Shown piece after piece: positions 45,064 through 54,199 of a stretch of 64,000 nucleotides of DNA (position 1 is its first letter; each line of letters begins with the position of its first letter). The notes beneath the pieces are model-generated. The model made no database searches. It was not told the DNA's origin and saw only the letters and a list, made by a program, of their open reading frames with translations. The position numbers and the translations under genes were made by a program. Source of the DNA: Alteromonas sp. BMJM2 (GTDB lineage: Bacteria; Pseudomonadota; Gammaproteobacteria; Enterobacterales; Alteromonadaceae); the NCBI RefSeq assembly GCF_027257845.1, contig NZ_JAPVOT010000010.1, positions 62,001 to 126,000 on the forward strand, read 5' to 3'.

Positions 45064-45513
45064 ATGCCAACAGGAAAAGAGACAAAATCCTTAGGACTAT
45101 TAGCGCTGGCAGGTTTACAGCCTTATCAGCCGAAAGCAGACGAAGAGTACATGGGCGACCCCCAAATTGAACACTTTCGTCTTCTGCTTAGAGCATGGCG
45201 TAATCAGCTTCGCGAAGAAGTTGACCGTACTGTAACGCATATGAAGGACGAGGCAGCGAACTTTCCTGATCCCGTCGACCGTGCAGCGCAAGAAGAAGAG
45301 TTTAGCTTGGAGTTGCGTACCCGTGACCGTGAGCGCAAACTCATCAAGAAAATTGAAAAAACACTCAAGCGTATCGAAGAAGACGATTTTGGCTTCTGCG
45401 ACCAGTGTGGTATTGAGATTGGTATTCGCCGTTTAGAAGCCCGTCCAACTGCCGACCTATGTATTGACTGTAAAACGATGGCTGAAATTAAAGAAAAACA
45501 GCTTCAGGGCTGA
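45064..45513 (+). CDS. dksA: RNA polymerase-binding stringent-response factor DksA
   Basis: DksA acts with ppGpp in the RNA polymerase secondary channel. The coiled-coil tip [17 protein letters not shown] has the critical acidic D-x-x-D-x-A motif. The zinc finger is [12 protein letters not shown] with CIDC, and [17 protein letters not shown] is nearly invariant. I chose the ATG at 45064 because GGAG lies 9 bases before it, while the ATG at 45055 touches the GGAG. Its 149 residues are close to E. coli (151). Confidence 0.97.
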   Translation: MPTGKETKSLGLLALAGLQPYQPKADEEYMGDPQIEHFRLLLRAWRNQLREEVDRTVTHMKDEAANFPDPVDRAAQEEEFSLELRTRDRERKLIKKIEKTLKRIEEDDFGFCDQCGIEIGIRRLEARPTADLCIDCKTMAEIKEKQLQG

Positions 45514-45648
45514 TTTGTCATCACCGTCTTGTTACAGACGGTAGTGCAATCGCTTAGTTTGATGCTCGTTTTTACATTTAAGCCCATAATAACGTTTACG
45601 CTGATTTTAACACTCAAGTTAACGTGTTTTTTGGCAGCATCGTTTTTC

Positions 45649-45682
45649 AAAAAGCCTCATCATTTATTGATGAGGCTTTTTA
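45649..45682 (+). terminator. Rho-independent terminator after dksA
   Basis: AAAAAGCCTCATCA pairs with TGATGAGGCTTTTT across a 4- to 5-base loop, 135 bases after the dksA stop. It separates dksA from the gluQ-pcnB-folK group. Confidence 0.88.
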
Positions 45683-45799
45683 GCATTTCTTACTTTCCTC
45701 CAAACAGACTCGCTTCTCAGCGCTACCACCTTCTGAGCTTTTTACCTTTGCCTTTCTATTTACCCGTCGAGCAAAGCACTTTTGCAAGGGCGTATAACA

Positions 45800-46783
45800 A
45801 TGCCTAATATTTTTAACCAGCATTCAGAAAGCGACTTAGACTCTAATCCAAAATACACAGGCCGTTTTGCTCCCTCTCCTTCTGGTCAGCTTCACTTTGG
45901 CTCACTTGTCACTGCGCTAGCCAGTTACCTTGATGCAAAACATCATAATGGCAAATGGCTCGTGCGTATGGAAGATATCGACGAGCCCCGCTGTATTTCA
46001 GGCACTGATACCGCTATTTTACACACCTTGGAAGCCCACGGTTTGCAATGGGACGGTGAAGTCATGTATCAAAGCAAGCAGCATTCCCGTTACCAAGAGG
46101 TGGTGAACGCGCTACTACATCATCAGCAGGCGTACTACTGCAGCTGCACTCGCAGAATGATTAAGGCAATGGGCGGCACTTATAATGGTCACTGCAGAGA
46201 TAAAGGTTTAACACCTTCCAACGGCCAACTTGCTATTCGGCTGAAACTGGATACTCCATTAGCGCCTTTCACTGATTTGATCATGGGCGAAGTGGGTGTA
46301 CCTCATCAAAAATTGGCCGGCCACAGAGTAGAAGAAGCCCACCGGATAGAAGACATAACGATAAAGCGCAGAGACCAGCTGTTCTCCTATAACTTAGTGG
46401 TTGTGCTAGACGATGTGTTTCAGGGCGTGACCCACGTTATTCGGGGTTGTGATTTGATTGACGTAACGCCGCTTCATCGCTGCGTGCATCAATCGCTTGG
46501 CTATCAGCCATTGGAATACGGCCATATACCGGTGGCCGCGATAGCGCCAGGACGAAAGTTGAGCAAACAGAACCATGCCACTCCCATCGAGTGCACTACA
46601 GCACTAAAAAATTTAGTTAATGCTCTACACTTTTTGGGCTTTACAGAGGTTAAGCAACAAGATTTTAACTCGGTAGACTCGCTATTGTCCTTCGCTGTTT
46701 CTTTGTGGAATAGGAAAAAAGTAGTGAAAACACCCGAAATTATTGTTCCTCGGCATGAATCCACTTATTATAGCGTTCCTTAA
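45800..46783 (+). CDS. gluQ: Glutamyl-Q tRNA(Asp) synthetase
   Basis: A glutamyl-tRNA synthetase paralogue that lacks the anticodon-binding domain and attaches Glu to queuosine of tRNA-Asp. GRFAPSPSGQLHFGSLVTALASYL is the HIGH-type signature. The zinc-site cysteines are in YYCSCTRR, with GHCR further on. The KMSKS counterpart is KLSKQNHA. I chose the ATG at 45800 with AAGGG 9 bases upstream. The longer TTG frame from 45782 is unnecessary. Its 327 residues include a non-conserved N-terminal tail of about 24. Confidence 0.95.
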   Translation: MPNIFNQHSESDLDSNPKYTGRFAPSPSGQLHFGSLVTALASYLDAKHHNGKWLVRMEDIDEPRCISGTDTAILHTLEAHGLQWDGEVMYQSKQHSRYQEVVNALLHHQQAYYCSCTRRMIKAMGGTYNGHCRDKGLTPSNGQLAIRLKLDTPLAPFTDLIMGEVGVPHQKLAGHRVEEAHRIEDITIKRRDQLFSYNLVVVLDDVFQGVTHVIRGCDLIDVTPLHRCVHQSLGYQPLEYGHIPVAAIAPGRKLSKQNHATPIECTTALKNLVNALHFLGFTEVKQQDFNSVDSLLSFAVSLWNRKKVVKTPEIIVPRHESTYYSVP

Positions 46784-46806
46784 TATATTGCGGAGATACC
46801 ATCATC

Positions 46807-48204
46807 ATTCATCGTGTTTTCAAATCTGTTAAGCGTGCATTCTCAAAAGAGAGCTCGTCTGACAAAGCATTACAGCCAAGAGTAATGACTCGAGGTGAGC
46901 ATGGTATTTCTCGCGAAGATATCAGTGCGAATGCGTTAAAAGTCATGTATCGCCTTAACGGAGCAGGCTTCGAGTCTTATTTAGTCGGAGGTTGTGTTCG
47001 CGACATTTTGATGGGATATGAACCAAAAGATTTTGATGTAGTTACCAATGCTACACCTGAGCAGATAAAAGGGCTGTTTAGAAACTGCCGGCTAATAGGC
47101 CGAAGGTTTCGCCTTGCCCACATTGTGTTTGGCCGAGAAATTATTGAGGTGGCTACATTCCGTGGCCATCATCAAGAGACAGATGAAAGCCAAGCAGTGC
47201 CAAAAAATAAGGCCACAGGCTCACAAGACGCGCAAGGACAGCTTGTTAGAGATAACGTGTTTGGCTCTATTGAAGAAGATGCAGAGCGCCGGGATTTCAC
47301 ATTTAATGCCATGTACTACAGCGTGGCTGATTTTACGGTGAAAGACTTTGCCAATGGCCTTGCTGCGATTGAAAAGCGTGAAGTGGCACTAATGGGCGAC
47401 CCGGAAACTCGCTACCGCGAAGACCCTGTTCGTATGCTTCGCGCTGTTCGCTTTGCTGTTAAGCTGTCTATGCGCATTGAAACGTCAACGGCTGCGCCTA
47501 TTAAAAGCTTGGCGAGCTTGCTTCAAAATATTCCTCCTGCACGTTTGTTTGAAGAAACACTAAAATTGTTTTTATCTGGCAAAGGTGAAGAAACGTTTTT
47601 AATGATGCGTGAATACGGTCTTATCGACCAACTATTCCCCCAATTAGCGCCGTTTTTGAAAGACGAAAACAGCAAAGAAATGCAGTTTGTACGTCATGTA
47701 CTTGCCAATACCGATGAGAGAATTAACAACGAGCAACGGGTCACCCCCGCGTTCTTGTATGCCGCATTATTATGGTATCCCGTTGAAGAGCAGTCACAAC
47801 GTCTGCAGTTGGAATCTGGATTAAACGCTCACGACGCTTTCAACATTGCCTCAAGTGAAGTCATTGCAAAGCAAACCCAGCGCATCATGATCCCCAAACG
47901 ATTCTCCACTGTGATACGAGACATTTGGATCTTGCAGCAGCGCCTTCCTAAACGCTTCGGTCGTCGCGCTTTTCAGTTGCTTACTCACCCCAAATTTAGA
48001 GCTGGTTATGATTTCTTACTCGCACGAGGCCAAACTGAAGGCGGCGACCTATTAGAACTTGCACAGTGGTGGACACACTTCCAGCATGCTGAAAGTGGTA
48101 AGCAAAAAGGTATGCTTAACGCCCTTAAACGAGCTGATAGCGCAGGCAAGGGCGCACCGCGCAAACGAAAGCGCCGTCCGGTTAAGAGAGATTCTGATGC
48201 TTAA
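46807..48204 (+). CDS. pcnB: Poly(A) polymerase I, apparently started from an AUU codon
   Basis: PcnB adds poly(A) tails that speed RNA decay. The catalytic core has LVGGCVRDILMGYEPKDFDVVTN with the two aspartates, RRFRLAHIVFGREIIEVATFRGHHQ, RRDFTFNAMYY and the basic C-terminal tail KRKRRPVKR. The first ATG is at 46885, but the frame is open and homologous upstream: HRVFKSVKRAFSKE aligns with the E. coli N-terminus TRVANFCRKVLSRE. No ATG, GTG or TTG is available there. GGAG at 46792-46795 precedes ATC-ATC-ATT at 46801-46809. E. coli pcnB is known to start at AUU. Starting at ATT gives 465 residues, equal to E. coli. Confidence 0.9.
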   Translation: MHRVFKSVKRAFSKESSSDKALQPRVMTRGEHGISREDISANALKVMYRLNGAGFESYLVGGCVRDILMGYEPKDFDVVTNATPEQIKGLFRNCRLIGRRFRLAHIVFGREIIEVATFRGHHQETDESQAVPKNKATGSQDAQGQLVRDNVFGSIEEDAERRDFTFNAMYYSVADFTVKDFANGLAAIEKREVALMGDPETRYREDPVRMLRAVRFAVKLSMRIETSTAAPIKSLASLLQNIPPARLFEETLKLFLSGKGEETFLMMREYGLIDQLFPQLAPFLKDENSKEMQFVRHVLANTDERINNEQRVTPAFLYAALLWYPVEEQSQRLQLESGLNAHDAFNIASSEVIAKQTQRIMIPKRFSTVIRDIWILQQRLPKRFGRRAFQLLTHPKFRAGYDFLLARGQTEGGDLLELAQWWTHFQHAESGKQKGMLNALKRADSAGKGAPRKRKRRPVKRDSDA

Positions 48205-48694
48205 AGAGCATGTGTATATTGGTATAGGAAGTAATCTTGGCGATAGTGAGCAACAAACTACAGATGCCTTTGAGGCTATCGGTAGTCTTGAAGATACTCG
48301 CTTACTGAAGACGTCGTCTCTTTATGCCAGCAAGCCTATGGGCCCGCAAAATCAGCCCGATTACATTAATGCCGTATGTCTTATAGAAACCTCTCTTAAA
48401 CCTCATAGCCTATTAAAGCAATTGCAACGCATAGAGCTTGAATGTGGTAGAGAGCGAAAAGGCGATAGATGGGGCCCGCGCACACTCGATTTAGATATTT
48501 TGCTTTACGGCAGTCAGCATATCGATACTGCGGACTTAATTATTCCACATTATGGAATGGCCGAAAGAGAATTTGTGATGGTGCCGCTATTTGAAATCGC
48601 CCCTACCATGGTGATGAAAGACGGAAAGCCCATCGCACACTGGGTGGCTAACTGTTCGCTAGACGGTCTAAGGCGCCTGCGCGCTTCCAATTAA
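48197..48694 (+). CDS. folK: HPPK, 6-hydroxymethyl-7,8-dihydropterin pyrophosphokinase
   Basis: Folate pathway enzyme. The ATG at 48197 gives MLKEHVYIGIGSNLGD, overlapping pcnB by 8 bases with GAGAG upstream. The signatures are YASKPMGPQNQPDYINAVC and the catalytic RKGDRWGPRTLDLDILLYG. Its 165 residues fit (159 in E. coli). Coupling to pcnB is conserved in the family neighbourhood. Confidence 0.96.
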   Translation: MLKEHVYIGIGSNLGDSEQQTTDAFEAIGSLEDTRLLKTSSLYASKPMGPQNQPDYINAVCLIETSLKPHSLLKQLQRIELECGRERKGDRWGPRTLDLDILLYGSQHIDTADLIIPHYGMAEREFVMVPLFEIAPTMVMKDGKPIAHWVANCSLDGLRRLRASN

Positions 48695-48744
48695 TGGCAA
48701 AATCCGTATAGTTCCCATCTTGATATAAACATCTGGACCTTGTT

Positions 48745-49539
48745 ATGAAGAAAGTTACTGTTTCTGGCCTGCTCAAAAAGAAGCAAGCTGGTGAAAAGAT
48801 TACCTCTTTAACCGCTTACGATGCCAGCTTTGCCAAAATGTTTGATGAACAGGGCATTGATGCGTTGTTAATTGGCGATTCACTGGGCATGGTCTTACAA
48901 GGCGAAGATGACACCCTACCGGTTACCGTAAACGATATTGCCTATCACACCAAGAGCGTTCGAAAAGGCACTCAACGTGCTTTTGTAATTGCTGACATGC
49001 CGTTTATGTCTTACGCCACAGCTGAGCAAACCTATGGCAATGCGGCAACGCTTATGGCTGCTGGCGCAAGCATGGTTAAAATGGAAGGCGGAAGCTGGCT
49101 GTGTGACACCATTGCAGGGCTTAACCTTCGAGGTGTACCTGTATGTGGCCATTTAGGCTTAACACCACAGTCTGTGCATGTGTTTGGTGGCTTTAAAGTA
49201 CAAGGCCGCGGCGATGAACAAGCCCAAAAGCTTGTTGAAGAGGCTAAAGCCCTAGAGGCCGCTGGTATACAGCTACTGGTGCTTGAATGCGTTCCCTCAT
49301 CACTAGGTAAATTAATAAGCGAGACGCTTAGCATACCTGTGATCGGTATTGGCGCTGGTAAAGATACCGATGGTCAAATTTTAGTTATGCACGATATGTT
49401 CGGCATTAGCGCTAACTACATGCCTAAGTTCTCTAAAAACTACCTCGTTGAGACTGGAGACATGCGTAAAGCCGTGGCGCAGTACATCAACGACGTTGAG
49501 TGTGGCAAATTTCCCTCTACTGAACATAGTTTCGAGTAG
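48745..49539 (+). CDS. panB: Ketopantoate hydroxymethyltransferase
   Basis: First step of pantothenate synthesis, adding a hydroxymethyl group to alpha-ketoisovalerate. It has [29 protein letters not shown] near residue 22, the metal ligand region, [28 protein letters not shown], and [22 protein letters not shown]. Its 264 residues equal E. coli. panC follows by 65 bases. Confidence 0.97.
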   Translation: MKKVTVSGLLKKKQAGEKITSLTAYDASFAKMFDEQGIDALLIGDSLGMVLQGEDDTLPVTVNDIAYHTKSVRKGTQRAFVIADMPFMSYATAEQTYGNAATLMAAGASMVKMEGGSWLCDTIAGLNLRGVPVCGHLGLTPQSVHVFGGFKVQGRGDEQAQKLVEEAKALEAAGIQLLVLECVPSSLGKLISETLSIPVIGIGAGKDTDGQILVMHDMFGISANYMPKFSKNYLVETGDMRKAVAQYINDVECGKFPSTEHSFE

Positions 49540-49604
49540 CACGCTACATTGATACCGTTTTGCGTATCATCCCCACATTATACAGCTTAAACAATGAGGT
49601 TTTT

Positions 49605-50453
49605 ATGAAGGTGATTAGTGATATTGCATCGCTTCGCGAAGTAGTCAGCGATTGCAAACGCACAGGCCGCTCGGTTGGTTTTGTTCCTACTATGGGAAAC
49701 CTTCACGATGGGCACCTTCAATTGGTGAAACGCGCTAAATCACATAACGATGTTGTTATTGTGAGTATCTTTGTTAACCCCATGCAGTTTGGCGAAAATG
49801 AAGACCTAGATGCCTATCCAAGAACCATAGAAGAGGACAAAGCCAAGCTGGTTAACGACGGCGTTGATGCCGTGTTTTTACCCAGCGTGAGCGATATGTA
49901 TCCGTGCGGCCTGAAAGCACAAACCTATGTGGAAGTGCCGGGTATTTCTGATGTGCTTTGTGGCGCAAGCCGCCCCGGCCATTTTCGCGGTGTAGCCACC
50001 GTGGTAAGTAAGCTATTTAATATGGTGCAGCCTGACGATGCCTTTTTCGGTGAAAAGGATTTTCAGCAGCTTCAAGTTATTCGTACTATGGTGCGCGACC
50101 TTTCCATGTCGGTTAACGTGCACGGCGTACCTACCCAGCGCGAAGCATCCGGACTTGCCATGAGCTCTCGCAATGGTTATTTAAGCAGTGAGCAAAAAGC
50201 TACCGCTAGCTTTATCTACCAAGAGATGGCACGAGCAAAAACGCTTATTGAGCAAGGCGACACTCAGTTTGGCGAGATTGCCGATTCAATCGTGAGTAAT
50301 CTTGAAGCTAAGGGTTTCAAAAACGATTACGTCAGCATTGTTAATGCTGATACGCTGCAACGCCCTGTCCCTGGCGATAAGCACCTTGTTATTGTGGTGG
50401 CGCTGTTTATGGGCACTACTCGATTGATTGATAATTTGCAGGTTGCTTTATAA
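49605..50453 (+). CDS. panC: Pantothenate synthetase (pantoate-beta-alanine ligase)
   Basis: It joins pantoate and beta-alanine using ATP. The ATG at 49605 (MKVISDIASLREVV) has GAGG 5-6 bases upstream; the longer frame from 49560 lacks one. Motifs are FVPTMGNLHDGHLQLV, IFVNPMQFGENEDLDAYPR, FHR-type substrate loop GHFRGVATVVSKLFN, FGEKDFQQLQVIR and REASGLAMSSRNGYLS. It has 282 residues against 283 in E. coli. Confidence 0.97.
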   Translation: MKVISDIASLREVVSDCKRTGRSVGFVPTMGNLHDGHLQLVKRAKSHNDVVIVSIFVNPMQFGENEDLDAYPRTIEEDKAKLVNDGVDAVFLPSVSDMYPCGLKAQTYVEVPGISDVLCGASRPGHFRGVATVVSKLFNMVQPDDAFFGEKDFQQLQVIRTMVRDLSMSVNVHGVPTQREASGLAMSSRNGYLSSEQKATASFIYQEMARAKTLIEQGDTQFGEIADSIVSNLEAKGFKNDYVSIVNADTLQRPVPGDKHLVIVVALFMGTTRLIDNLQVAL

Positions 50454-50454
50454 A

Positions 50455-50573
50455 GGCAACCGTTAGCAGTTGCCCTTAAAGAGTCAGTGAGGATACATCA
50501 AAATGCGTGGCAGGCTTATTAGCCGTTAAATCATGGGTAAAGGCGCTGATAGAATTGCTGTTATCAGCACTAA
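50455..50573. terminator. Convergent region between panC and panP with weak hairpins
   Basis: GGCAAC/GTTGCC (50455-50474) and GCTGATA/TATCAGC (50545-50568) are short inverted repeats. Neither has a proper T run, so the real end points of panC and panP transcripts are uncertain. Confidence 0.35.
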
Positions 50574-52211
50574 TTAAGCAATACTTTGCACGTCGTTGTT
50601 TTGCACAAATTCAATGAGCGATGCCCACGCTTTCGTTCCCTTCGCAATAATATGCTGCTCCGCTAAAATAGCGGCTAAATCGTTGTGGCTAGTCAATGGA
50701 TTTGCCAGTACAACTCTAAAGACGGTAATGCACTGCGTAGGATAATCTGGCGCTTCAAGACGCGTTCGAGACACAAAGGACTTACCCGCTTCACGCTGTT
50801 GCTTTTGAACAGCAACTACTAACGCATCAATCTTCTGATTAATGGCTTTTCGCATGGCTGGGGAAGCCGTTTTAAGCGCTTGCTGAACTTCTACTGGGCA
50901 AACCCGATAAGTAAGCAGTGATAGCGTTGGACTAGTCGTTAATTCAAAATCTTGCGCCTTATTGATCATGCCCGCAAAATCATGGGCTTTATCAATACTG
51001 CTGTCTATCAATAGCTCGTAGCCTTTACGACCAAAAATATGCAGCGCCGAATAGACCATCATGGCCATACCGTTACGAGAACCCTCGAGGGTAGTGGCGC
51101 CTAAATCTTTTGAACCAGCACGCAATATGTACTGCGCGTGATGTCTAACCGCATTGGCATCTTCAGGGTTTTTAAATAACGCCATTCCAGCGCCCATTGG
51201 CACATACATTTGTTTATGGGCGTCTATTGTCACCGAGTCTGCACGCTCAATGCCTTTTAAACGGTCGCGATAGCGAGGCGAAAATAACGTAGCCCCACCC
51301 CATGCTGCATCAACATGGAACCAGCAGCCCAGTTCTTTAGCAACATCGGCTAATTCATCAAGAGGGTCAACATGCCCTGTCTCGGTGGTACCGCCAACAC
51401 CAACAATGGCGAGCAATTTATTGCCTTCTTCTTGATATCGCTTACCAGCGCGTAAGGCTTTTTCAGGGTCTAGGGTTTGTTGAGGCGCAGGTAAGGTTAT
51501 AAGCTGCTCTCGGCCAATTCCCAATACATCGACTGCCTTAGACAATGAATAGTGCCCGCGCTTACTGCACATAATGCCCATATTGTTGATGTTGTGAAAA
51601 CGGTATGCTGCCGCTAATCCCGCTTTAGCAACGCCTGCAAAACCTTTTTGCGGGCCTAACAACTTGTTTCTTGCTACCCATAATGCCGTGATATTAGCGA
51701 TGGTTCCGCCAGAGCAAAATGCGCCTAGTGAGTGCGCCGCACTGTGAAGGTGTGCGTCGTAAAAGGGTTCGGGCTGGTCGTATACCAAGTTGTGCATCAT
51801 GCCTATCACTTGGCGCTCAAGGGGAGTAAATGCTTTAGAGGTCTCTATTTTAACCAAATTTTGGTTGAGTCCCACCATAAGCTTTGAAAGTGGCAGGTGA
51901 AAATAGGGCAACGCAGATGTCATATGCCCGATAAACGTGGGTGAATAGGTATTCACAGAGTGCGCAACAAGTTTGTCGAGCAAGCTTTCAGCGTGAGTCG
52001 ATACAAACTCCGGAGACTCTGGTACTTTAGAATCTGAAAAGTCTTTTTCTACTTCTTCCAACGAGGTCTTTTTCGTCACAACGTGTTGAGACAAAAAGTC
52101 CAAAATATTGTCTGATAAATGCTGCTCAATTTGAGCCAGCTTTGAGTCTTTGTGTTCAGGTTTAGTAAACACCCGATACAAGTGCTCTAAACTAACTTGC
52201 GCTTCACCCAC
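50574..52211 (-). CDS. panP: PLP-dependent aspartate 1-decarboxylase PanP
   Basis: A group II PLP decarboxylase that probably makes beta-alanine for panC. With the GTG start at 52211 the PLP lysine is K333 in TIDAHKQMYVPMG, and the cofactor-binding HVDAAWGGATLF lies near 300. SPTFIGHMTSALPYF and KIETSKAFTPLERQVIGMMH are shared with the Vibrio PanP/glutamate decarboxylase-like group. A GTG at 52220 touches the AGGGG, so 52211 is preferred. No pyruvoyl panD is seen in the panBC block, supporting the PanP role. Glutamate or other acids as substrates cannot be excluded. Confidence 0.85.
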   Translation of the reverse strand: MGEAQVSLEHLYRVFTKPEHKDSKLAQIEQHLSDNILDFLSQHVVTKKTSLEEVEKDFSDSKVPESPEFVSTHAESLLDKLVAHSVNTYSPTFIGHMTSALPYFHLPLSKLMVGLNQNLVKIETSKAFTPLERQVIGMMHNLVYDQPEPFYDAHLHSAAHSLGAFCSGGTIANITALWVARNKLLGPQKGFAGVAKAGLAAAYRFHNINNMGIMCSKRGHYSLSKAVDVLGIGREQLITLPAPQQTLDPEKALRAGKRYQEEGNKLLAIVGVGGTTETGHVDPLDELADVAKELGCWFHVDAAWGGATLFSPRYRDRLKGIERADSVTIDAHKQMYVPMGAGMALFKNPEDANAVRHHAQYILRAGSKDLGATTLEGSRNGMAMMVYSALHIFGRKGYELLIDSSIDKAHDFAGMINKAQDFELTTSPTLSLLTYRVCPVEVQQALKTASPAMRKAINQKIDALVVAVQKQQREAGKSFVSRTRLEAPDYPTQCITVFRVVLANPLTSHNDLAAILAEQHIIAKGTKAWASLIEFVQNNDVQSIA

Positions 52212-52392
52212 TAAACACACCCCTTACATCAAACCTATACGTTATTGTTTCGCTTCTGACGAATTTTGCATAAAACGAAAGTCATAGGTGGTGTTATAAG
52301 ATACCGACCTAACTCTTTTTATTTGAGCACTGCTGCCTGCTTTCTTTACCGAGTACTTCACGCCAAGCGCCGACTACTTTGTGTCGAACATG

Positions 52393-52491
52393 TCGTATCG
52401 AATACTTCGTTTCAAATACTTCGTATCGAATACACAGTTGTTTGAGCAGCGCATTCGCTTTGGCCAATCGCTTTGGCCAATCGCTTTGGCA
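52393..52491. repeat. Short direct and tandem repeats upstream of panP and the EAL-like gene
   Basis: TCGTATCGAATAC occurs at 52393-52405 and again at 52421-52433, with the related TTCAAATACTT between them. Just after, a 13-base unit (A[AT]TCGCTTTGGC[CA]) is present three times head to tail at 52453-52465, 52466-52478 and 52479-52491. The remaining intergenic sequence (52221-52727) shows no credible gene. These look like slippage repeats whose copy number may vary between strains. Confidence 0.7.
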
Positions 52492-52727
52492 TAGTCTAAT
52501 GGTTGCCAACCCTGAAAGCTTTTATGTGACTTTCAGATTACACCCACATTATTTTCAAAGGGGACGCACTTTACATCAGATTACAATTTTCGCCAAGTGG
52601 TTACCAGCGGCATTTAAGAGTAAACCTCGCCCATCAGGTCACCATCGTCCTCAAAGTCGACGCATATGTCAGATTTACTGCTATATTTTAATTATGAATG
52701 AATACGAAAAAGCGAGGTAACTTGTTT

Positions 52728-53471
52728 ATGCCAATACGTGAAATATCAGAAGATTTTTCAATCGACGACATTGTTCCGTATTTTCAGCCTATCGTAGACT
52801 TAGAAAGTCAGGGCGTATGGCGATACGAGTGTCTTGCCCGTTTAATAACCCAAAACGACAAAACGTTTTTACCTAGCGAGTTTCTCTATTTGATAGAACG
52901 GGAACAACATGTGAAAACCTTAGCCGCCAGTATGTTCTTGCAAAGCGCCAGTTATTTCCACAATGTGAATATTCCGTGGAACATCAATATTTCTGCCAAC
53001 GACTTGAATAACGACGGGCTTATCAACTCTCTCATTGCGCAACTTGCCGACTATCCCAACCCTGAAAGAGCGAGCATTGAAGTAAGTGCAGCTACAGCGC
53101 TGGCCAATCAGGCGCAGCTTCGGTCGTTTATTGATAAAGGAATGCACACAGGATTAGGCGTATTTATTGATAATGTGGGCTCTTGTCCGGGGAATATTCG
53201 GGCTTTAATGAACCTACCAGTACGAGGAATAAAAATTGCGGGCGGACTGATTAAACATTATCAGCAACAAGACGCAGTGAAAGAATACGTCGACTATGTG
53301 CTGGCCTTGTGTGAACACCAGCACATTGCAGTTATTGCAGAACACATTGAAAACGAACAGCTGTTAAACGATGTTAAACGCCTTCCCATTAAATATGCAC
53401 AAGGCTATGTGTTTAGCCCGCCCGTTGCCGACGTGCAGCACAATATTCAAGCAAGTCTTCAGCAGCATTAG
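52728..53471 (+). CDS. Degenerate EAL-domain protein
   Basis: A single EAL domain of 247 residues. Recognisable positions are VPYFQPIVDLES, YECLARL (for EALxR), NISANDL (for NxS), SIEVSA, FIDNVGSCPGNIRALMNL (for DDFGTGYSSL, second Asp changed to Asn), KIAGG (for KID, Asp lost), AEHIENEQ (for AEGVE), and AQGYVFSPP (QGY kept). Loss of metal-binding acids suggests it binds c-di-GMP or a protein rather than cleaving c-di-GMP. GAGGT lies 9 bases before the ATG at 52728; an in-frame ATG at 52698 has no such site. Confidence 0.82.
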   Translation: MPIREISEDFSIDDIVPYFQPIVDLESQGVWRYECLARLITQNDKTFLPSEFLYLIEREQHVKTLAASMFLQSASYFHNVNIPWNINISANDLNNDGLINSLIAQLADYPNPERASIEVSAATALANQAQLRSFIDKGMHTGLGVFIDNVGSCPGNIRALMNLPVRGIKIAGGLIKHYQQQDAVKEYVDYVLALCEHQHIAVIAEHIENEQLLNDVKRLPIKYAQGYVFSPPVADVQHNIQASLQQH

Positions 53472-53530
53472 TTAGTTTGACATTCGCGCTAGCAAGAATA
53501 GCCAGCGCGGTAGCTAGCATATGTAACTCG

Positions 53531-54199
53531 CTAGCTTTCTTCGCTTCGACAATTGAGCTTCCAGCACGTTTGCCCGCTGCCGCTGTACTTGCGTTCAAAG
53601 GGCGTCATAGCAACTGCTCCTTTTACCTCACTGAGGTCACTAATGGTGCCGTAATGCTTCGCCGCTTGAGCAAATTCCATAAGATAAATTAACCAGTTGC
53701 TGCGCACTTCAATGTTGGTGGTAATGGCCATTAAATCTACCATTGCCGCACTACCGTGCCATCGTTTTTGTACCTGGGTCTTCTTTGGGTAAGGGTTGGG
53801 ATACAAGAGGTAATGCTTTACCACCTGCCAATTAGACTGACGAACTAACCGCCAAAAATCGTTTACATCGGCGCGAATAACACAGTAATTATCTTGTTCA
53901 ATTTGATAATGGCTGTGTTTTTCGACTCGCTGGGCCGACTTATCTACGCCAATCACCCGCGCCTCAGGGTGGGCCTTAGCGATAGTTGCCGTGCTTTCCC
54001 CCACACCGCAGCAAGAGTCTAAAATAACAGGGCCAGTAAACCCGCCGAGCCACAAAGACACCTCATCGAAGGCCGCTTGGGTATGCTCGCCAATCGGACG
54101 CTTGTTAACCGAAGACTGATACTTTAAAACCAATTCATCCAGCTTGTCGTGCACACCCACTTGATTTGTCGTAATAGACCGAGAGTTGCCGTCTGACAT
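53531..54199 (-). CDS. TrmB-like SAM-dependent methyltransferase
   Basis: It has the SAM motif VILDSCCGVGESTATIAKAHPEARVIGVDKS near residues 58-85, a YPNPYPKKTQVQKRWH segment where TrmB has PDPWxKxRHxKRR, and a C-terminal TPFERKYSGSGQTCWKL corresponding to TrmB TKFEQRGHxxGHxxWDL. TrmB makes m7G46 in tRNA. The altered motif suggests a diverged paralogue, so the substrate is uncertain. Its start overlaps the yadH stop (TAATG), so it is coupled to the yadGH transporter. Confidence 0.75.
   Translation of the reverse strand: MSDGNSRSITTNQVGVHDKLDELVLKYQSSVNKRPIGEHTQAAFDEVSLWLGGFTGPVILDSCCGVGESTATIAKAHPEARVIGVDKSAQRVEKHSHYQIEQDNYCVIRADVNDFWRLVRQSNWQVVKHYLLYPNPYPKKTQVQKRWHGSAAMVDLMAITTNIEVRSNWLIYLMEFAQAAKHYGTISDLSEVKGAVAMTPFERKYSGSGQTCWKLNCRSEES

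Noticed and set aside
45529..45807. A 92-codon + frame between dksA and gluQ
   Set aside because: It runs across the dksA terminator hairpin and has a Phe/Leu/Thr-rich product typical of AT-rich non-coding DNA.
52309..52509. A 66-codon minus frame across the 13-base tandem repeats
   Set aside because: The frame is created by the repeats and has no ribosome-binding site or family resemblance.
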